Assembly: GCA_024138015.1 (NCBI GenBank)
Contig: JAMXBB010000010.1
Location: 52,814,342-52,878,341 of the forward strand
Reading direction: 5' to 3'
Source: Lumnitzera littorea
Lineage: Eukaryota > Streptophyta > Magnoliopsida > Myrtales > Combretaceae
Length of the DNA stretch: 64,000 nucleotides
In this document: in pieces, positions 11,772 through 21,889 of the stretch
How positions within the stretch are numbered: the stretch's first letter is position 1
Layout: the number at the start of each line of letters is the position of its first letter
The notes under the pieces: model-generated
Database searches by the model: none
Seen by the model: the letters and a program-made list of their open reading frames with translations, nothing else
What the model was told of the DNA's origin: nothing
Made by a program: the position numbers and the translations under genes

Positions 11772-14700
11772 TGTGTAAACCCCTAAAATTTTTTATCTAG
11801 TTTCTGAAATAGACTCAACTATATTAAATAATTTAGGAGTTAACAAGGCTAACGAAAGTGAAAAGCCTAAAAAAATTAATCAATCGCGTAAGAAACTTTT
11901 CTACCCTAAATGTATCTAAATGCTAAAGATTTCATTTAAAAGTGATAAAAACCCTAAAATGATAACCATAAAGACATATGTGCACTAATTCATCATAATA
12001 TACCCTAAAACCCTAATTGATAATATAATCCTCGTATTTTACCAAACCATTAATAAAAAGTTAAAGATGACTTTCAATCATGCATATATGTTTTGAATCC
12101 TCAAGTAGTCCTTTAGAAACTAAGATAATGAATCATAGATTACATTTATCTCTTAAGTATATGATTAAGATAGTATTACATAGAGTTAGGGGTATAGTCG
12201 AAGATTAGGCTAAATGTAGTGAACCTTAATACCATAATTAGTACTTTTCATACTAATTATACAAAATAGTTTACCAAATGATGTATATAGGCTATAAATA
12301 CCTAAAGTAAGACCTTATCATCTATTTTTACTAATCAATTCACCAAATACTTCATTTCCTTAATTTTTCCCTTAATTACTACATTATGTGTATAAAATTA
12401 CATATGCTTAAGGAAAGTTGACCAAGTTAACACATGTTGACTAAAGTCAATAATTTGAAAAGTTAACAAAAGACACTAATGCATAAAGAAAATATCTAAA
12501 CATCTAATGATTGCTTTTCTTTCCTTTTCTTTTGGTTTTTCTTTTCTCCCCCTCTTCCTTAATTGCCGTCCATCCATCCCCTTCTAGACCCCACCATTTC
12601 CTTTCTTCTACAATTAAAACAAAACAAAAAGAAACAAAACAAAAGCCCTCTCCATTGCCGTGAGCTTTCTTCTTCCATTTCACTTTCAACACTTCCCTTT
12701 TTGTCTCCATAATTCCAACACAAACTAAGGTATGTGATCAAGTTACTTTATGTTGCTTTATATTATTCATTAGTTAGGTAATTAGGTAGATTAGATAAGT
12801 AGACGTATTATGTGTGATCTTGAAGAAAAGGATATAAAGTTCTCATCTTTAAGTATAGGAAGTTAGGAATCATGAAGAAGAGGAAAGGAATACATGTGTA
12901 TATGCTCTTAAGTATGTGTACATAAGGAAATACTAAAAGAATACAAGTATGGGAATCTTTGTACATGGGCATTTACGATGTACATAACCTAAATTAAGAC
13001 AAAACCTAACTATACATACTTAAAAACACAAAAGAATGAAATTAGGAAGATTTTCTTAAGAGGAAAATTAGGCATACGAAATTGTACAAAAATACGTATA
13101 TGACCATATAGGTATATGAGTATGTATACAAGTATAAATATGGTATAAGTATAAGTATATGTATATGTATAAGTATGCTAGTATACATTTAAGTAGAGGA
13201 AAGGTATAAGTATATGTACATTATGTATAAGTGTACATTAAACACATAATCATGAGATAAGACTTAGATAAGCAAAGGATGATACAAATAATGATGTAAT
13301 CACATGACGACATAAGCAATGACATAAGCGAATGATGATGTAAGCGATGACATAAGCATAGGTTTAGAAAATGAGAAAATAAGAAGTGTATAATAATTAG
13401 GTACCTAACTTAGTAAACCCTAAGACACTTTCTAAATTGGATTATACTTAATTAAGTACATGAATTAGCAATAGCAAAGTAAAATTCTCTAAGTATAAGA
13501 ATTTAAGGGTTAACTAAATCATTAAGTATAAATAAAGGATATAAATATGAGTAATAAGATTAATTAAGTTCCTTAGTTCATATCGTAAAACACGGGTCTT
13601 AACGTCCAAAATGGACATCATCGTGTGAACGAACGTCTGAAAACGATGAAAAATGACTATAAATTCATAAATATCATAAATAGAACAAAAAAGTTATATA
13701 CAATTTATAATAAAGTCTAATTGAATAGAAGTTGATAGTAATTGAAGTAGAATTAGGTAAATAGATATTTAGAATTATTAGTTAATTCAATTACTTACTA
13801 GCATTATCATATCATAATGATCAGGTGATCCCGAGGTAAACGAGGATCTCCCAATCGATTGCTACGATTAGGGCGAGTCGCCATGGCCGAGTGAATATTT
13901 ACCCTATATTCCATGCTTATATGTGACTGTAGATTTTGGACTTAAATATTATTGTTAATTGACTACTGTGTAGGGTTTGGGGAAATGCTTATATATATTG
14001 TTATGTACTAAGTTATGAACTTACCCTAAATATAGATAATGCTATGTTTGTTGTATGGTAGTATAGAAAATGATTGTGTGTATTATTGGATGGTCATAGC
14101 ATAATTTGAACTTAATTATACTCGGCTTATAAAAAGAAACCGGTACATGCATTAACATGCTTTGCATAGACACAATTCCGGCCGTTACATCACATGGAGG
14201 TAAAGAGAGGCCATTCGGGGGTTGTTATTATTAATTTATTTGATTCTGTATAATGCACTCGTACAAAATGACCTTACCCTGGCCCACGGGAACACTAGGC
14301 ATTGGAGATGCCAACCGCCTAGCTAAGGGTCGAGTCTAAAGGCCTCCATTTAGGGGTGAATGTAGACTATGGGGGCCCACTCATGATTATACTAGAACTT
14401 GGTTTTTATGAAAATATAAGAATTATTTAATTTAAGTACGAAACGTGGAGTTCCGTAGTAAAGTAAGTTCTAATATAATACCCGAATCTCATTGGTGCCG
14501 TGTATACTCCAATCCTGACTTCGAAGGGCGTTAAATCTGAGTTACGTATATGAACTAGTTAATTATACGTATTGTTTGGCATTCTGGTTGATCATTCATT
14601 CATATGTGTGAATATAATGTACTTATAACTTACTTGTGGTGTGGCTAAGGGTTTTGCTCACTAAACTTAAACTTACACCCCTTTAGACTTTTGCTGCAAG

Positions 14701-15175
14701 ATAGCCTGTTTGTAAAAGCTAGTCGAAGGATGCCACAGGTTAGCTTGGGGACTTGGGCAAAAGCGAGCTGTCCTATGTATTGAGAGAGAACAATTTATGT
14801 AGACTCTTACTCATGTACTTTTGTTTTTATTAGTATTATAGACCTAAATATACTAAATTACTGTATATTGTAAGCTTTGTAGTTCAAATTTTATATAAAT
14901 ATGTTAGTGTGATGATATCATGTGAATCTGTGTGTTCTTGGGAAACTAGTGGTTATAGAGCCTTATATATTGTGTGAAGAGTTCTTGATTAGAAGGGTAA
15001 CCAATCAAGGGTTCTTCGTACAGTATATGGCGTCTGCCACGACTAGACCGTCCTCGGTTCATGATAATGTGACTTATCCAAATTTGACATCACCATATTC
15101 GTCATTGTAGACTACACTCGAAGTGTTTGAAAAGTTTGGTTATTTGCTTAAAACATGCTCTACTTAGCCTAAGCA
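11772..15175 (+). mobile_element. Long LTR (about 3.2-3.4 kb) inserted in the MULE transposase
   Basis: It begins TGTGTAAACCCC, close to the starts of the sequences at 16623 and 61563, and the MULE sequence CATG lies on both sides (11768-11771 and 15176-15179), joining the two transposase parts. Inside are a TATA-like CTATAAATACC near 12290, a GTTGACCAAGT block near 12417, a pyrimidine-rich leader, AAGGTATGTG near 12727, a long TA/GTATA-rich tract (13080-13230) and GC-richer LTR-like segments at 13820-13900 and 14200-14400. Two readings are possible: a 3404-bp solo LTR ending CCTAAGCA, or an LTR ending near 14948 followed by the primer site at 14950 and a short internal remnant. Length and layout suggest a Tekay/Del-like gypsy family. 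No protein domain is visible. Confidence 0.6.
14950..14962 (+). other. Possible decayed primer binding site (initiator Met tRNA)
   Basis: TGGTTATAGAGCC resembles TGGTATCAGAGCC, the complement of the initiator Met tRNA 3' end used by many plant retrotransposons. A short open stretch (MASATTRPSSVHDN...) follows at about 15027. If real, the LTR ends just before it. The alternative is chance, with the whole 11772-15175 insertion being a solo LTR. Confidence 0.35.
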
Positions 15176-15179
15176 CATG

Positions 15180-15420
15180 ATTTCATACAATGCCTAAAGT
15201 ATACCTCCTGGGTGTTTCGTTCCCCAAAAGACTAAGCCATCTTAATGAAATTTTTAATATCCTCATTGTCCCTGATGGCCATCAACCTATAGGCAACTCT
15301 CCCATCATAAAAGAAGGGATGCCTATGGATGATTTCAAACCCAACCGGGTCAACTCTAGTGCTTCTAAAAGAAGTAGGAGAAGTTTGCATCATTTCTCAT
15401 ATTTAACTTCTTAACAGGCT
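15180..15420 (-). pseudogene. N-terminal fragment of the MULE transposase
   Basis: On the minus strand this reads approximately HPFFYDGRVAYRLMAIRDNE, then DIKNFIKMA, a stop, SFGERNTQEVYFRHCMKS. This resembles the N-terminal MuDR segment (variable start, then D.D...F........ELYV). Across the LTR insertion, the frame continues at 11771 with a segment containing EPKHVDMIQVD. The match to MuDR is moderate because this part of the family is variable; position and strand agree with it. Confidence 0.5.
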
Positions 15421-16118
15421 ACCTATCATATTCTGACCCCGAGTCACCATTGACAATGTTTCCATTGGCATACTCGATTACTTTCACATAATCTACTATT
15501 TTCACTCTAATAATATCAGAACAACCAACAAATTAGTTCCACAAAAAAAAAAAAAAAAACTATTCCCCAAACATCAACGTAATAATTTGTATCCCAATCG
15601 TTAACCTAAATTCACTACATGTTGGAGTAAAACTCTATTGGGAATTTCATCGAACGCATTACGTATGTAAAATTTCAATCCTAAATTTACATGATACATC
15701 TAATTTACCGTATGAAAGCTACACAACATCACAACTAACTTATGTCTCAACTAATTTTAACTTAAGTTTATGTCAAAAAAATCAAAAAAAAAAAAACAAC
15801 ACAATGACTAACATAAGGTTTATAAATAGTGGGTTAATGGGATGATAATTTACATATTTTTTGACAAAATTTAAGAAGAACAACATTTAATAAATAGATA
15901 AATACCTAATAGAGATGTTTCAAGTGAAAAAAAGTTGAAATCAAGAAGAAAATTGAAGATCTTACAACTTTCCAATTCTAAAGGCGCATACTAAAGGCGC
16001 AACCAAGATATACGCCTTCTTTGTATAGGTGTCTGCCTTACATGCACATGTCCTATATGCACCTTCAATGTAAAAAATCGAAAGGGTAGAAGGCGAGGTG
16101 AAGGCACATGTGAAAAGG
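15421..16118. other. MULE 5' non-coding region, AT-rich
   Basis: No reading frame of note. The stretch holds poly-A runs at 15542-15559 and 15781-15796 and two close copies of AAAGGCGC at 15980-16000 with related GGCG words to 16100. It lies between the transposase start and the right terminal repeat, so it probably contains the old transposon promoter; no TATA element stands out. Confidence 0.45.
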
Positions 16119-16200
16119 GCCTTTTTTTCATAATATTTTTCAAAAAGGAACCCATATTCATATAAAACTTATGGATTTAACACCTAAATTTTAAATATTA
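16119..16200 (-). repeat. Right terminal inverted repeat of the MULE
   Basis: The reverse complement gives AAGTTTTATATGAATATG followed by a T-rich then A-rich stretch, the same order as at 6875-6926. The outer part (about 16173-16200) is only weakly similar to the left end, so the exact terminus is uncertain. Confidence 0.6.
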
Positions 16201-16617
16201 TATAAAAACATTATTTTCTTGCACCCAAAAATAAATAAGAAAGAAAGAAAGAAAAAGAGGCATGCTATGATTAAAGTTCAAGACGTTCTTAAAGTACACT
16301 TTAATTAGTTAAGGGATAAGGTTAAAATTTATGAGGATTATTTGTCAATTTATCAAATTTTAAAGGTAATTTACAATCATTTGGAAGTTTATGAGTAAAT
16401 CTATACCCAGATTAAAATTTAGAGGTATTATTTGTATTTTCCTCTAATATATAATTTTACAAACTTTCTTATTTGCAAATATTTTCAATTTCACTTTTTT
16501 CCTTCAATGATGCCTCTTCGCATTGAGTTTAGCAAATTTTTAGAGATGAAACGAGTAAAAATCAAAATAAATGAAAGGAAAGAGAAGAAATGTGATTTCC
16601 TTTTTATGTTTGGATGT
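16201..16617. other. AT-rich spacer between MULE and solo LTR
   Basis: No coding sequence. At 16310-16445 there are repeated words such as AATTTATGAGGATTATTTG and AATTTAGAGGTATTATTTG, resembling ends of small plant DNA transposons, but paired ends were not located. AAATGAAAGGAAAGAG at 16571 recurs at 19944 beyond the solo LTR. Confidence 0.4.
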
Positions 16618-16622
16618 ATAAG
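16618..16622. repeat. Target-site duplication ATAAG, left copy
   Basis: ATAAG lies directly before TGTGATAACCCC; the same five bases directly follow the LTR end at 19934-19938. An exact 5-bp duplication is the usual length for Ty3/gypsy integration. Confidence 0.7.
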
Positions 16623-19600
16623 TGTGATAACCCCTAGGTTCTTAACCCTAAATTTAAGGTATCAATCAACATTAATTAAACTAGATGAGATTTAATAAGT
16701 AGGCTACAAAAATTAGAAAAAGTTATCCCGTAGAGTTGGATCATTATGATAATGCATATGGGAATTTATTAAATAAAGTGTTAACTAATAGAAACCAAAA
16801 GCCATTTAAATAACAAAGTTAATGACTAGGCTCAGAATATTTTTTAAAAGTGATATATGGTTGACATATAAAATTAATATGCTAAAAAATATATGGATAA
16901 AAGGAGGATTATTTTTGGGAAAAAAACCTAGTAGAAGCTTAAGAACTCTCTATAGAAGCTTGCTTAATTCGGAACAAGACATGATGTAATTAAAGGACAA
17001 AGTAATATAATAAGCAAAGGTGGGTTTGACTTAACTAAGGTGTTATACATGGTTTTGAAAATCAAAACAAGGTACTGCACATGGGATTAAAAACTAAAAC
17101 TAAGGGTACCCATAATTTCAATCAACAACACAAAATGAGCCCATAAGATTTAGAACATGGTTTTTAAATCCCACTTGCTATTTGGAAATTTTTGACCCCT
17201 TACCTAACACTATAAAAATCCCACTCTATCCTACTTTACACTCTTTAGATAAATTTAGGGGGAAATTTTGGAGCAAAATTTGGATAGTTGAAAATTAAAG
17301 AAAATGATAAGAAAATATGATGCAGAATTTAAGTACATGTGCATCCTTAGTCAAGAGGATACCTAGAAACAAATGACCACCACCATCCAACAATGGAGGC
17401 AACGACTAAGTTTACTGAGACACAATCACCACCAAACAACCGTTAAAGAGCCACATGCTGGTGGGTTCATTTTTACATCCGATTTTCAATAAATTGTTAA
17501 AATAGCAAATTAAGTTAGAAAAGTATGAAAATTGTATTCCTAGGTTATTTTGAATATTCTTTCATGAACAAATAGCAGTTTTTCACAATGTGCATATTTA
17601 ATATATTGCTCTTAAGAAACAGGCTATTTTGAGAGAAATTTCAAAATAATTTTCAAAAGAACAAACATATGGTTTTAAGCCAAACTTTTTCTATAAGTTA
17701 TACGTTAAGTTTATTAACATGTTGCATCAAAATTTTTGACAAAATTATTCACTTGTTTTTCATTTATTTTTTATTTACAAAAATCATTAAATCTAAAATT
17801 TTCAAAAAATCAATTGATTTTCAAGTATTTGTAAACCAATCTAATTCTTGTTCACATTTTTGGTATCAAAATGATGTTTTATATGATTGCATGGGTTTTC
17901 TAATAAAAAAGTGATCAAGCATGTAATTTACCACTCTTATGCAAGTAAAACATGTTCATCTCATAAAGTCAATTTGACAATATGTCATTAAATCATGCAT
18001 GAGTTTAACAAAAATTTCTCAAATCTAGAAATTCATCTTTGGCATAGTTTATTTCCAGGTTTGTGTCCTGAGCTACTAAGTCCTAATGGTTATGTGGAGT
18101 TTTAGCAAGTTTAGGCATAAATTAACCCTACAAAAAGTTAGCCCATTACAAGGTAACAAAATTGGCTTGGAATAAAATATAATATAATGAAGAGCTTAAT
18201 AAGAAAGTCAATGGAAGCTTTTGTAGAACATCCCTAGTGAGATAGCAAATCAGAAACTAAGGATGGATTTAAGTATGAGCTTAAGTAAAAGCATCCCTGA
18301 CCTTGAATCCTAAGACCTACCTTAAGTAAAAGGTTAAGTAGAAGGTACAATAATGAAGTAAATAAGAGTCTTTCCTTAGTAGAACATACTGTAGATGGAT
18401 TAAACAACAAGGACTTAAACAAAAGAAATTAAGATAAAGGTGGTGTAGAAGGTCCTAAGCACTTATAAAGTAATCTCACCTAAACACTTCAAGTATGCAT
18501 CCTTTACTTATAAACACAATCAAGCCTTAACGAATCAATTATGTAACATGAATGAATACTAAGACATACAACTTAATCATAGGTTACATAAATAATAAGG
18601 AGCCTAAAGATGCTACTTGATGCAAGGGGGACACTAGCTTCAGGTAAGTGGATATTGTATGTTTAGGAGTAAACTTATGTATACTCACTACGTTGCACGC
18701 TTGTATAATCTACTATGATGTGCTTAGTTGTTTAGGTTTAACATTGAATCTTGGATATGCTGCTTGTTGAATATGTGATGATTATGCACTTGGTAGATTG
18801 AATTTTGGCTATATACTTAGTTGATTAAACCATGGCCATATACTTAGTTGATTGAAATTGGCTAAATATGGTTGTAAAACTTAACCATATGATTTGATAA
18901 TTATGTGAGAAGTTATTAAGACATACTATGACCTTGGAAAACACTAGGAAAATGGTTCGACCTTTAAGGTGTTTGCTTAAGTGAACCAAATACAAGGTTT
19001 TATTTTATAATAATGAAGTTCACTAAAGGAAGAATAGGTTAACTAAATGACATATGATATAGAACTCAGATGTGCAACTTGGAAATTATTCTTGGTATCG
19101 TGTTAACCTATGTCTTGTTGCATTCATGAGGCATGAAAAGGACATACAGGTTAGATTTTCAAAAAAGTGATTTTCCGAACAAGTACTTGGTCTTGAAAAG
19201 TTTGGTCATGAAGCATATAGAACTACATACACATAAGCCCTTTAACCACTCCACGTGATCAAGTATAACTTTGAATTTAGGAGTCCTACTCTGAGCCACT
19301 CCTTATAGCCCACTCGATTCCTAAACTTTGCATCTAGATGCCCAGTTGAGTCGAGCAACCAAATGAAATACTCAAAAACTATGAACTTGAAGATTAGGAT
19401 ATCAATACTGATGCATTTAATTCATGTGAATCATCATGGCATGCTTTTCTACGTTAACTAACTCGACTTGGTGTTAATCATAATATGATTTGATTATCTG
19501 AAAACTGATATGGTTGTAATGTTTGGATATGCTTATGTTGTGTTATATTTATTTATCCACTCTAACTCAATTTACAGTGAGCTGAGCGAATATGTGTTCT

Positions 19601-19933
19601 ATTGCAAGTTAAGACGAAGTTTAGAAGGGGTGCTACCATTACTAAAAGGTAGACTTTTAGGAGTACTTAGGGTCAACTATTTTGAGATAATCTTTTGCTA
19701 ATTATGGAACTAGGAAGCTTCAAGCAAATACATTGTAAATAGAATGAAGGACTTTATTGATGCACATAATCTTGTAGAAGCTTGGACCTATGTAGAATTT
19801 TCTAGGTGTAGCATTGAATTCCAATGAAATACTCTTTTTGTAAATAAGTCAATATGTGTATTTAGCCTTACCCCCTTGATTTCATGCAAGTCAATAAAGG
19901 GTGTTGCATTCAAAGCCAAGCCAGGATGTGATA
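16623..19933 (+). mobile_element. Solo LTR, 3311 bp, long-LTR gypsy type
   Basis: It starts TGTGATAACCCCTAGG and ends CCAGGATGTGATA. Plant gypsy LTRs of this kind usually end in ...TGTGACA, so the final CA seems changed to TA. Perfect ATAAG duplications flank it. A TATA-like ACTATAAAAATCC lies near 17211, followed by a leader-like stretch. Near 19570 there is the TTTACAGTGAGCTGAGCG-type region common towards the 3' side of long plant LTRs, and AATAAAG near 19893. There is no primer site, polypurine tract or protein domain, consistent with loss of the interior by recombination between LTRs. Start and size are similar to the insertion at 11772. Confidence 0.72.
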
Positions 19934-19938
19934 ATAAG

Positions 19939-20330
19939 AAGGAAATGAAAGGAAAGAGTGAAACTTCTCAATTTCTAATATTTAGTTTATATCACCTAAA
20001 AAGAAATGAAAGGAAATAACTTATTTAATAAACTACATTACCCTTTTTATTTAGTATACATAAATTTTAAGGGTATTTTTATAACTTCAATGCATTTTCC
20101 CTCTTTAGCCAAAAAAAAAAAAATCTACTTCTACTCATTTCCATCTCTTTCTCTCATCTATAAACAAACATAGAAGGCTTTAAAAGTGAGAAACTCACCA
20201 CTCGTTTCCATCCATTTACTTATATTTTCACTTTTATCTAGATTGCCAAACACAAAATTTCCACTGTTTTTCACCCATTTCTCTCTATTTCATTTAATTT
20301 CGACCTAGCTAATCAAGTTATTGGTGTTAT
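19939..20330. other. AT-rich non-coding spacer
   Basis: No gene or domain. It contains a poly-A run (20109-20121) and repeated GAAATGAAAGGAAA words near 19945 and 20003. Nothing else is supported. Confidence 0.5.
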
Positions 20331-20339
20331 TTTTAGTAA

Positions 20340-20830
20340 CATACCTCTTTGGTATTGCCTATTTCTTTTAATAGTATCTCTTCATTGTTAATTTCGATCA
20401 TTACTATTTTCTAAAAAGCTATCAGTGAATTCAAAGTTTTAATTTACCTTTTGCTCTAATAACGTCTCTTTGATATTAACTTTTGATAGCAAAATTCTCC
20501 AATACTACTTTTTCCTTTCAATAGTGCCTCTTTAGTGTTGATTTTTGGTAATTAATATATTTCTCAAAAGCTAACATTAGTTTTAGAATTCAATTATGGA
20601 ACAAAATATATAACTCTTTTGATAGAAAATGGTTCGTTTAATAATGCCTTTTTATTGTTAACTTTTAGTAATATACCCCTCTAAAATATTACCTTCTTCC
20701 TAAGCTAATGGTAACTTTTGATAAAATTCTTAAGACTAAAAATTACTACTGAAGAGACTCCATTTAAAAACCAAATTAAGGTACTACAAGACACTAAAGA
20801 AGTACTATTAAAAGAAAAATGTACCACTAA
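20340..20830. repeat. Array of a ~33-bp motif in direct and inverted copies
   Basis: Forward copies of a unit like TTTTAATAGTGCCTCTTTAG, followed by TGTTNATTTTTNGTAAT, occur at about 20361, 20452, 20511 and 20635. Inverted copies occur at about 20740 and 20794-20828, where the reverse complement reads TTTTAATAGTACTTCTTTAG. The direct-then-inverted layout resembles subterminal repeats or a foldback end of a DNA transposon, possibly linked to the FAR1-type transposase downstream, but no termini were found. Confidence 0.5.
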
Positions 20831-21179
20831 AAAGAGTACATTAACCTAAAAAGCTTTTGAAAAAATGTAAGAAAACGCCATGTCTCTTGAACAAAAACTT
20901 CTAAAGTTGTATGTTATAATAGATAAGTCACCATTAAATGACATAAAAATAAGTCTTGATCAACAAAGTAGATAACTAGTTTTACCATATTAAAATGCTA
21001 TTACCAGAAGTAAGGTAATTTTACTAAATTGAGAATCAATGTTAGTAAGAGCACATAAATTTGTACATTTACTACGATCACATAGTAATACCAAAAATGT
21101 TATCAATTACGTAAAAAAAAAAACAAACAAACTAAGTTGCAGTGGATGGCAAGATTATGAACTTTCACCATAATTAAAT

Positions 21180-21810
21180 AGTATTACCAAAAATCTAATA
21201 ATTTTGCAAATCAGTTTAAAAGTTAGTAATAGAAGCATAGGTTGTAAATAATCATTTTTGTTATCAATAATGATCTCCTAATGCTAAAGGTTATCGACTA
21301 CCCTATTAAAACTTTCAATAAACTCGTATAATTTAAAGCTTTTCAATTAAAATCTCTTTATCCTCATATTAGTGGATTCACAATGTTGAGTAGTGCACAA
21401 CTTACCCCAAAGCTAGCCTTAAATGTGAGCTTCACCCATGTATACCTATTTTATACATCATTTCCACCAATGTGTTCTCGTGGAATTGTGCTTATAACTG
21501 CCACTGCCCATCTTTGCTCAAAATCCTCTATCATCATTTGGCCATACATATGCATCCTCAATTCTGTGAGAAACTTCTTATTATGGACATTCAAAACATC
21601 ATTATGTTTGAGGTACCATGCATAAAGCCAATGTGTTACATAAGGCCAAACTTGCATTATAGTAGTATACATGGAGCCCGCACTATCAATTATCACAGAA
21701 ATAGGTTATTTTCCATTCATGACTTGTCTTTAGAATAGCTGTTGGTAGATTTGCTAATGAGTAATGCAAAGGAAAATATACAACCTTAGCAGTTGTGGTT
21801 AATCCTTGTT
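21180..21810 (-). pseudogene. FAR1/FHY3-type MULE transposase fragment
   Basis: Minus-strand reading: near 21770-21700 RQVMNGK, stop, PISVIIDSAGSM; then MQVWPYVTHWLYAWYLKHN and FLTELRMHMYGQMMIEDFEQ (21650-21510). This matches the FAR1-like pattern VITDGD.AM..AI..VFP...HRLC.WHL and ...LMY....EFE..W. After a frameshift near 21470 the match resumes: WGKLCTTQHCESTN at about 21400-21370, then IKRF and LYEFIESFNRVVDNL to about 21290. The catalytic surroundings are altered (His/Cys of HRLC.WH changed), and stops occur at expected Gln and Arg positions. It could be a domesticated-gene relic, but its damaged state and transposon neighbours favour a dead element. Confidence 0.72.
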
Positions 21811-21889
21811 GTTGATGGTATAATTATGTAAAGTTAGTGCTAAACTTGGTAGGTTGTAGAGAACCTATACAAAATAGAAAACATAAGCT

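Larger units (their letters stand above)
6850..16200 (-). mobile_element. Composite Mutator-like element (MULE) with PMD cargo, split by an LTR insertion
   Basis: The ends carry matching inverted sequences: AAGTTTTATATGAATATG at 6875-6892 is present as its exact complement at 16155-16172, with weaker similarity on both sides. Between them, all on the minus strand, are the N-terminal part of a MuDR-type transposase (about 15420-15180), the rest of the transposase (about 11770-9570) and a plant-mobile-domain frame (about 9240-7980). A 3.4-kb LTR sequence at 11772-15175 interrupts the transposase; without it the element would be about 6 kb. All frames contain stops and frameshifts, so it cannot be autonomous. 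Outer ends are approximate, and no 8-11 bp target duplication was identified with confidence. Confidence 0.7.

Noticed and set aside
12504..12741. Frames with Lys/Glu-rich products near 12.6 kb
   Set aside because: Reverse of the pyrimidine-rich leader in the long LTR; composition-driven.
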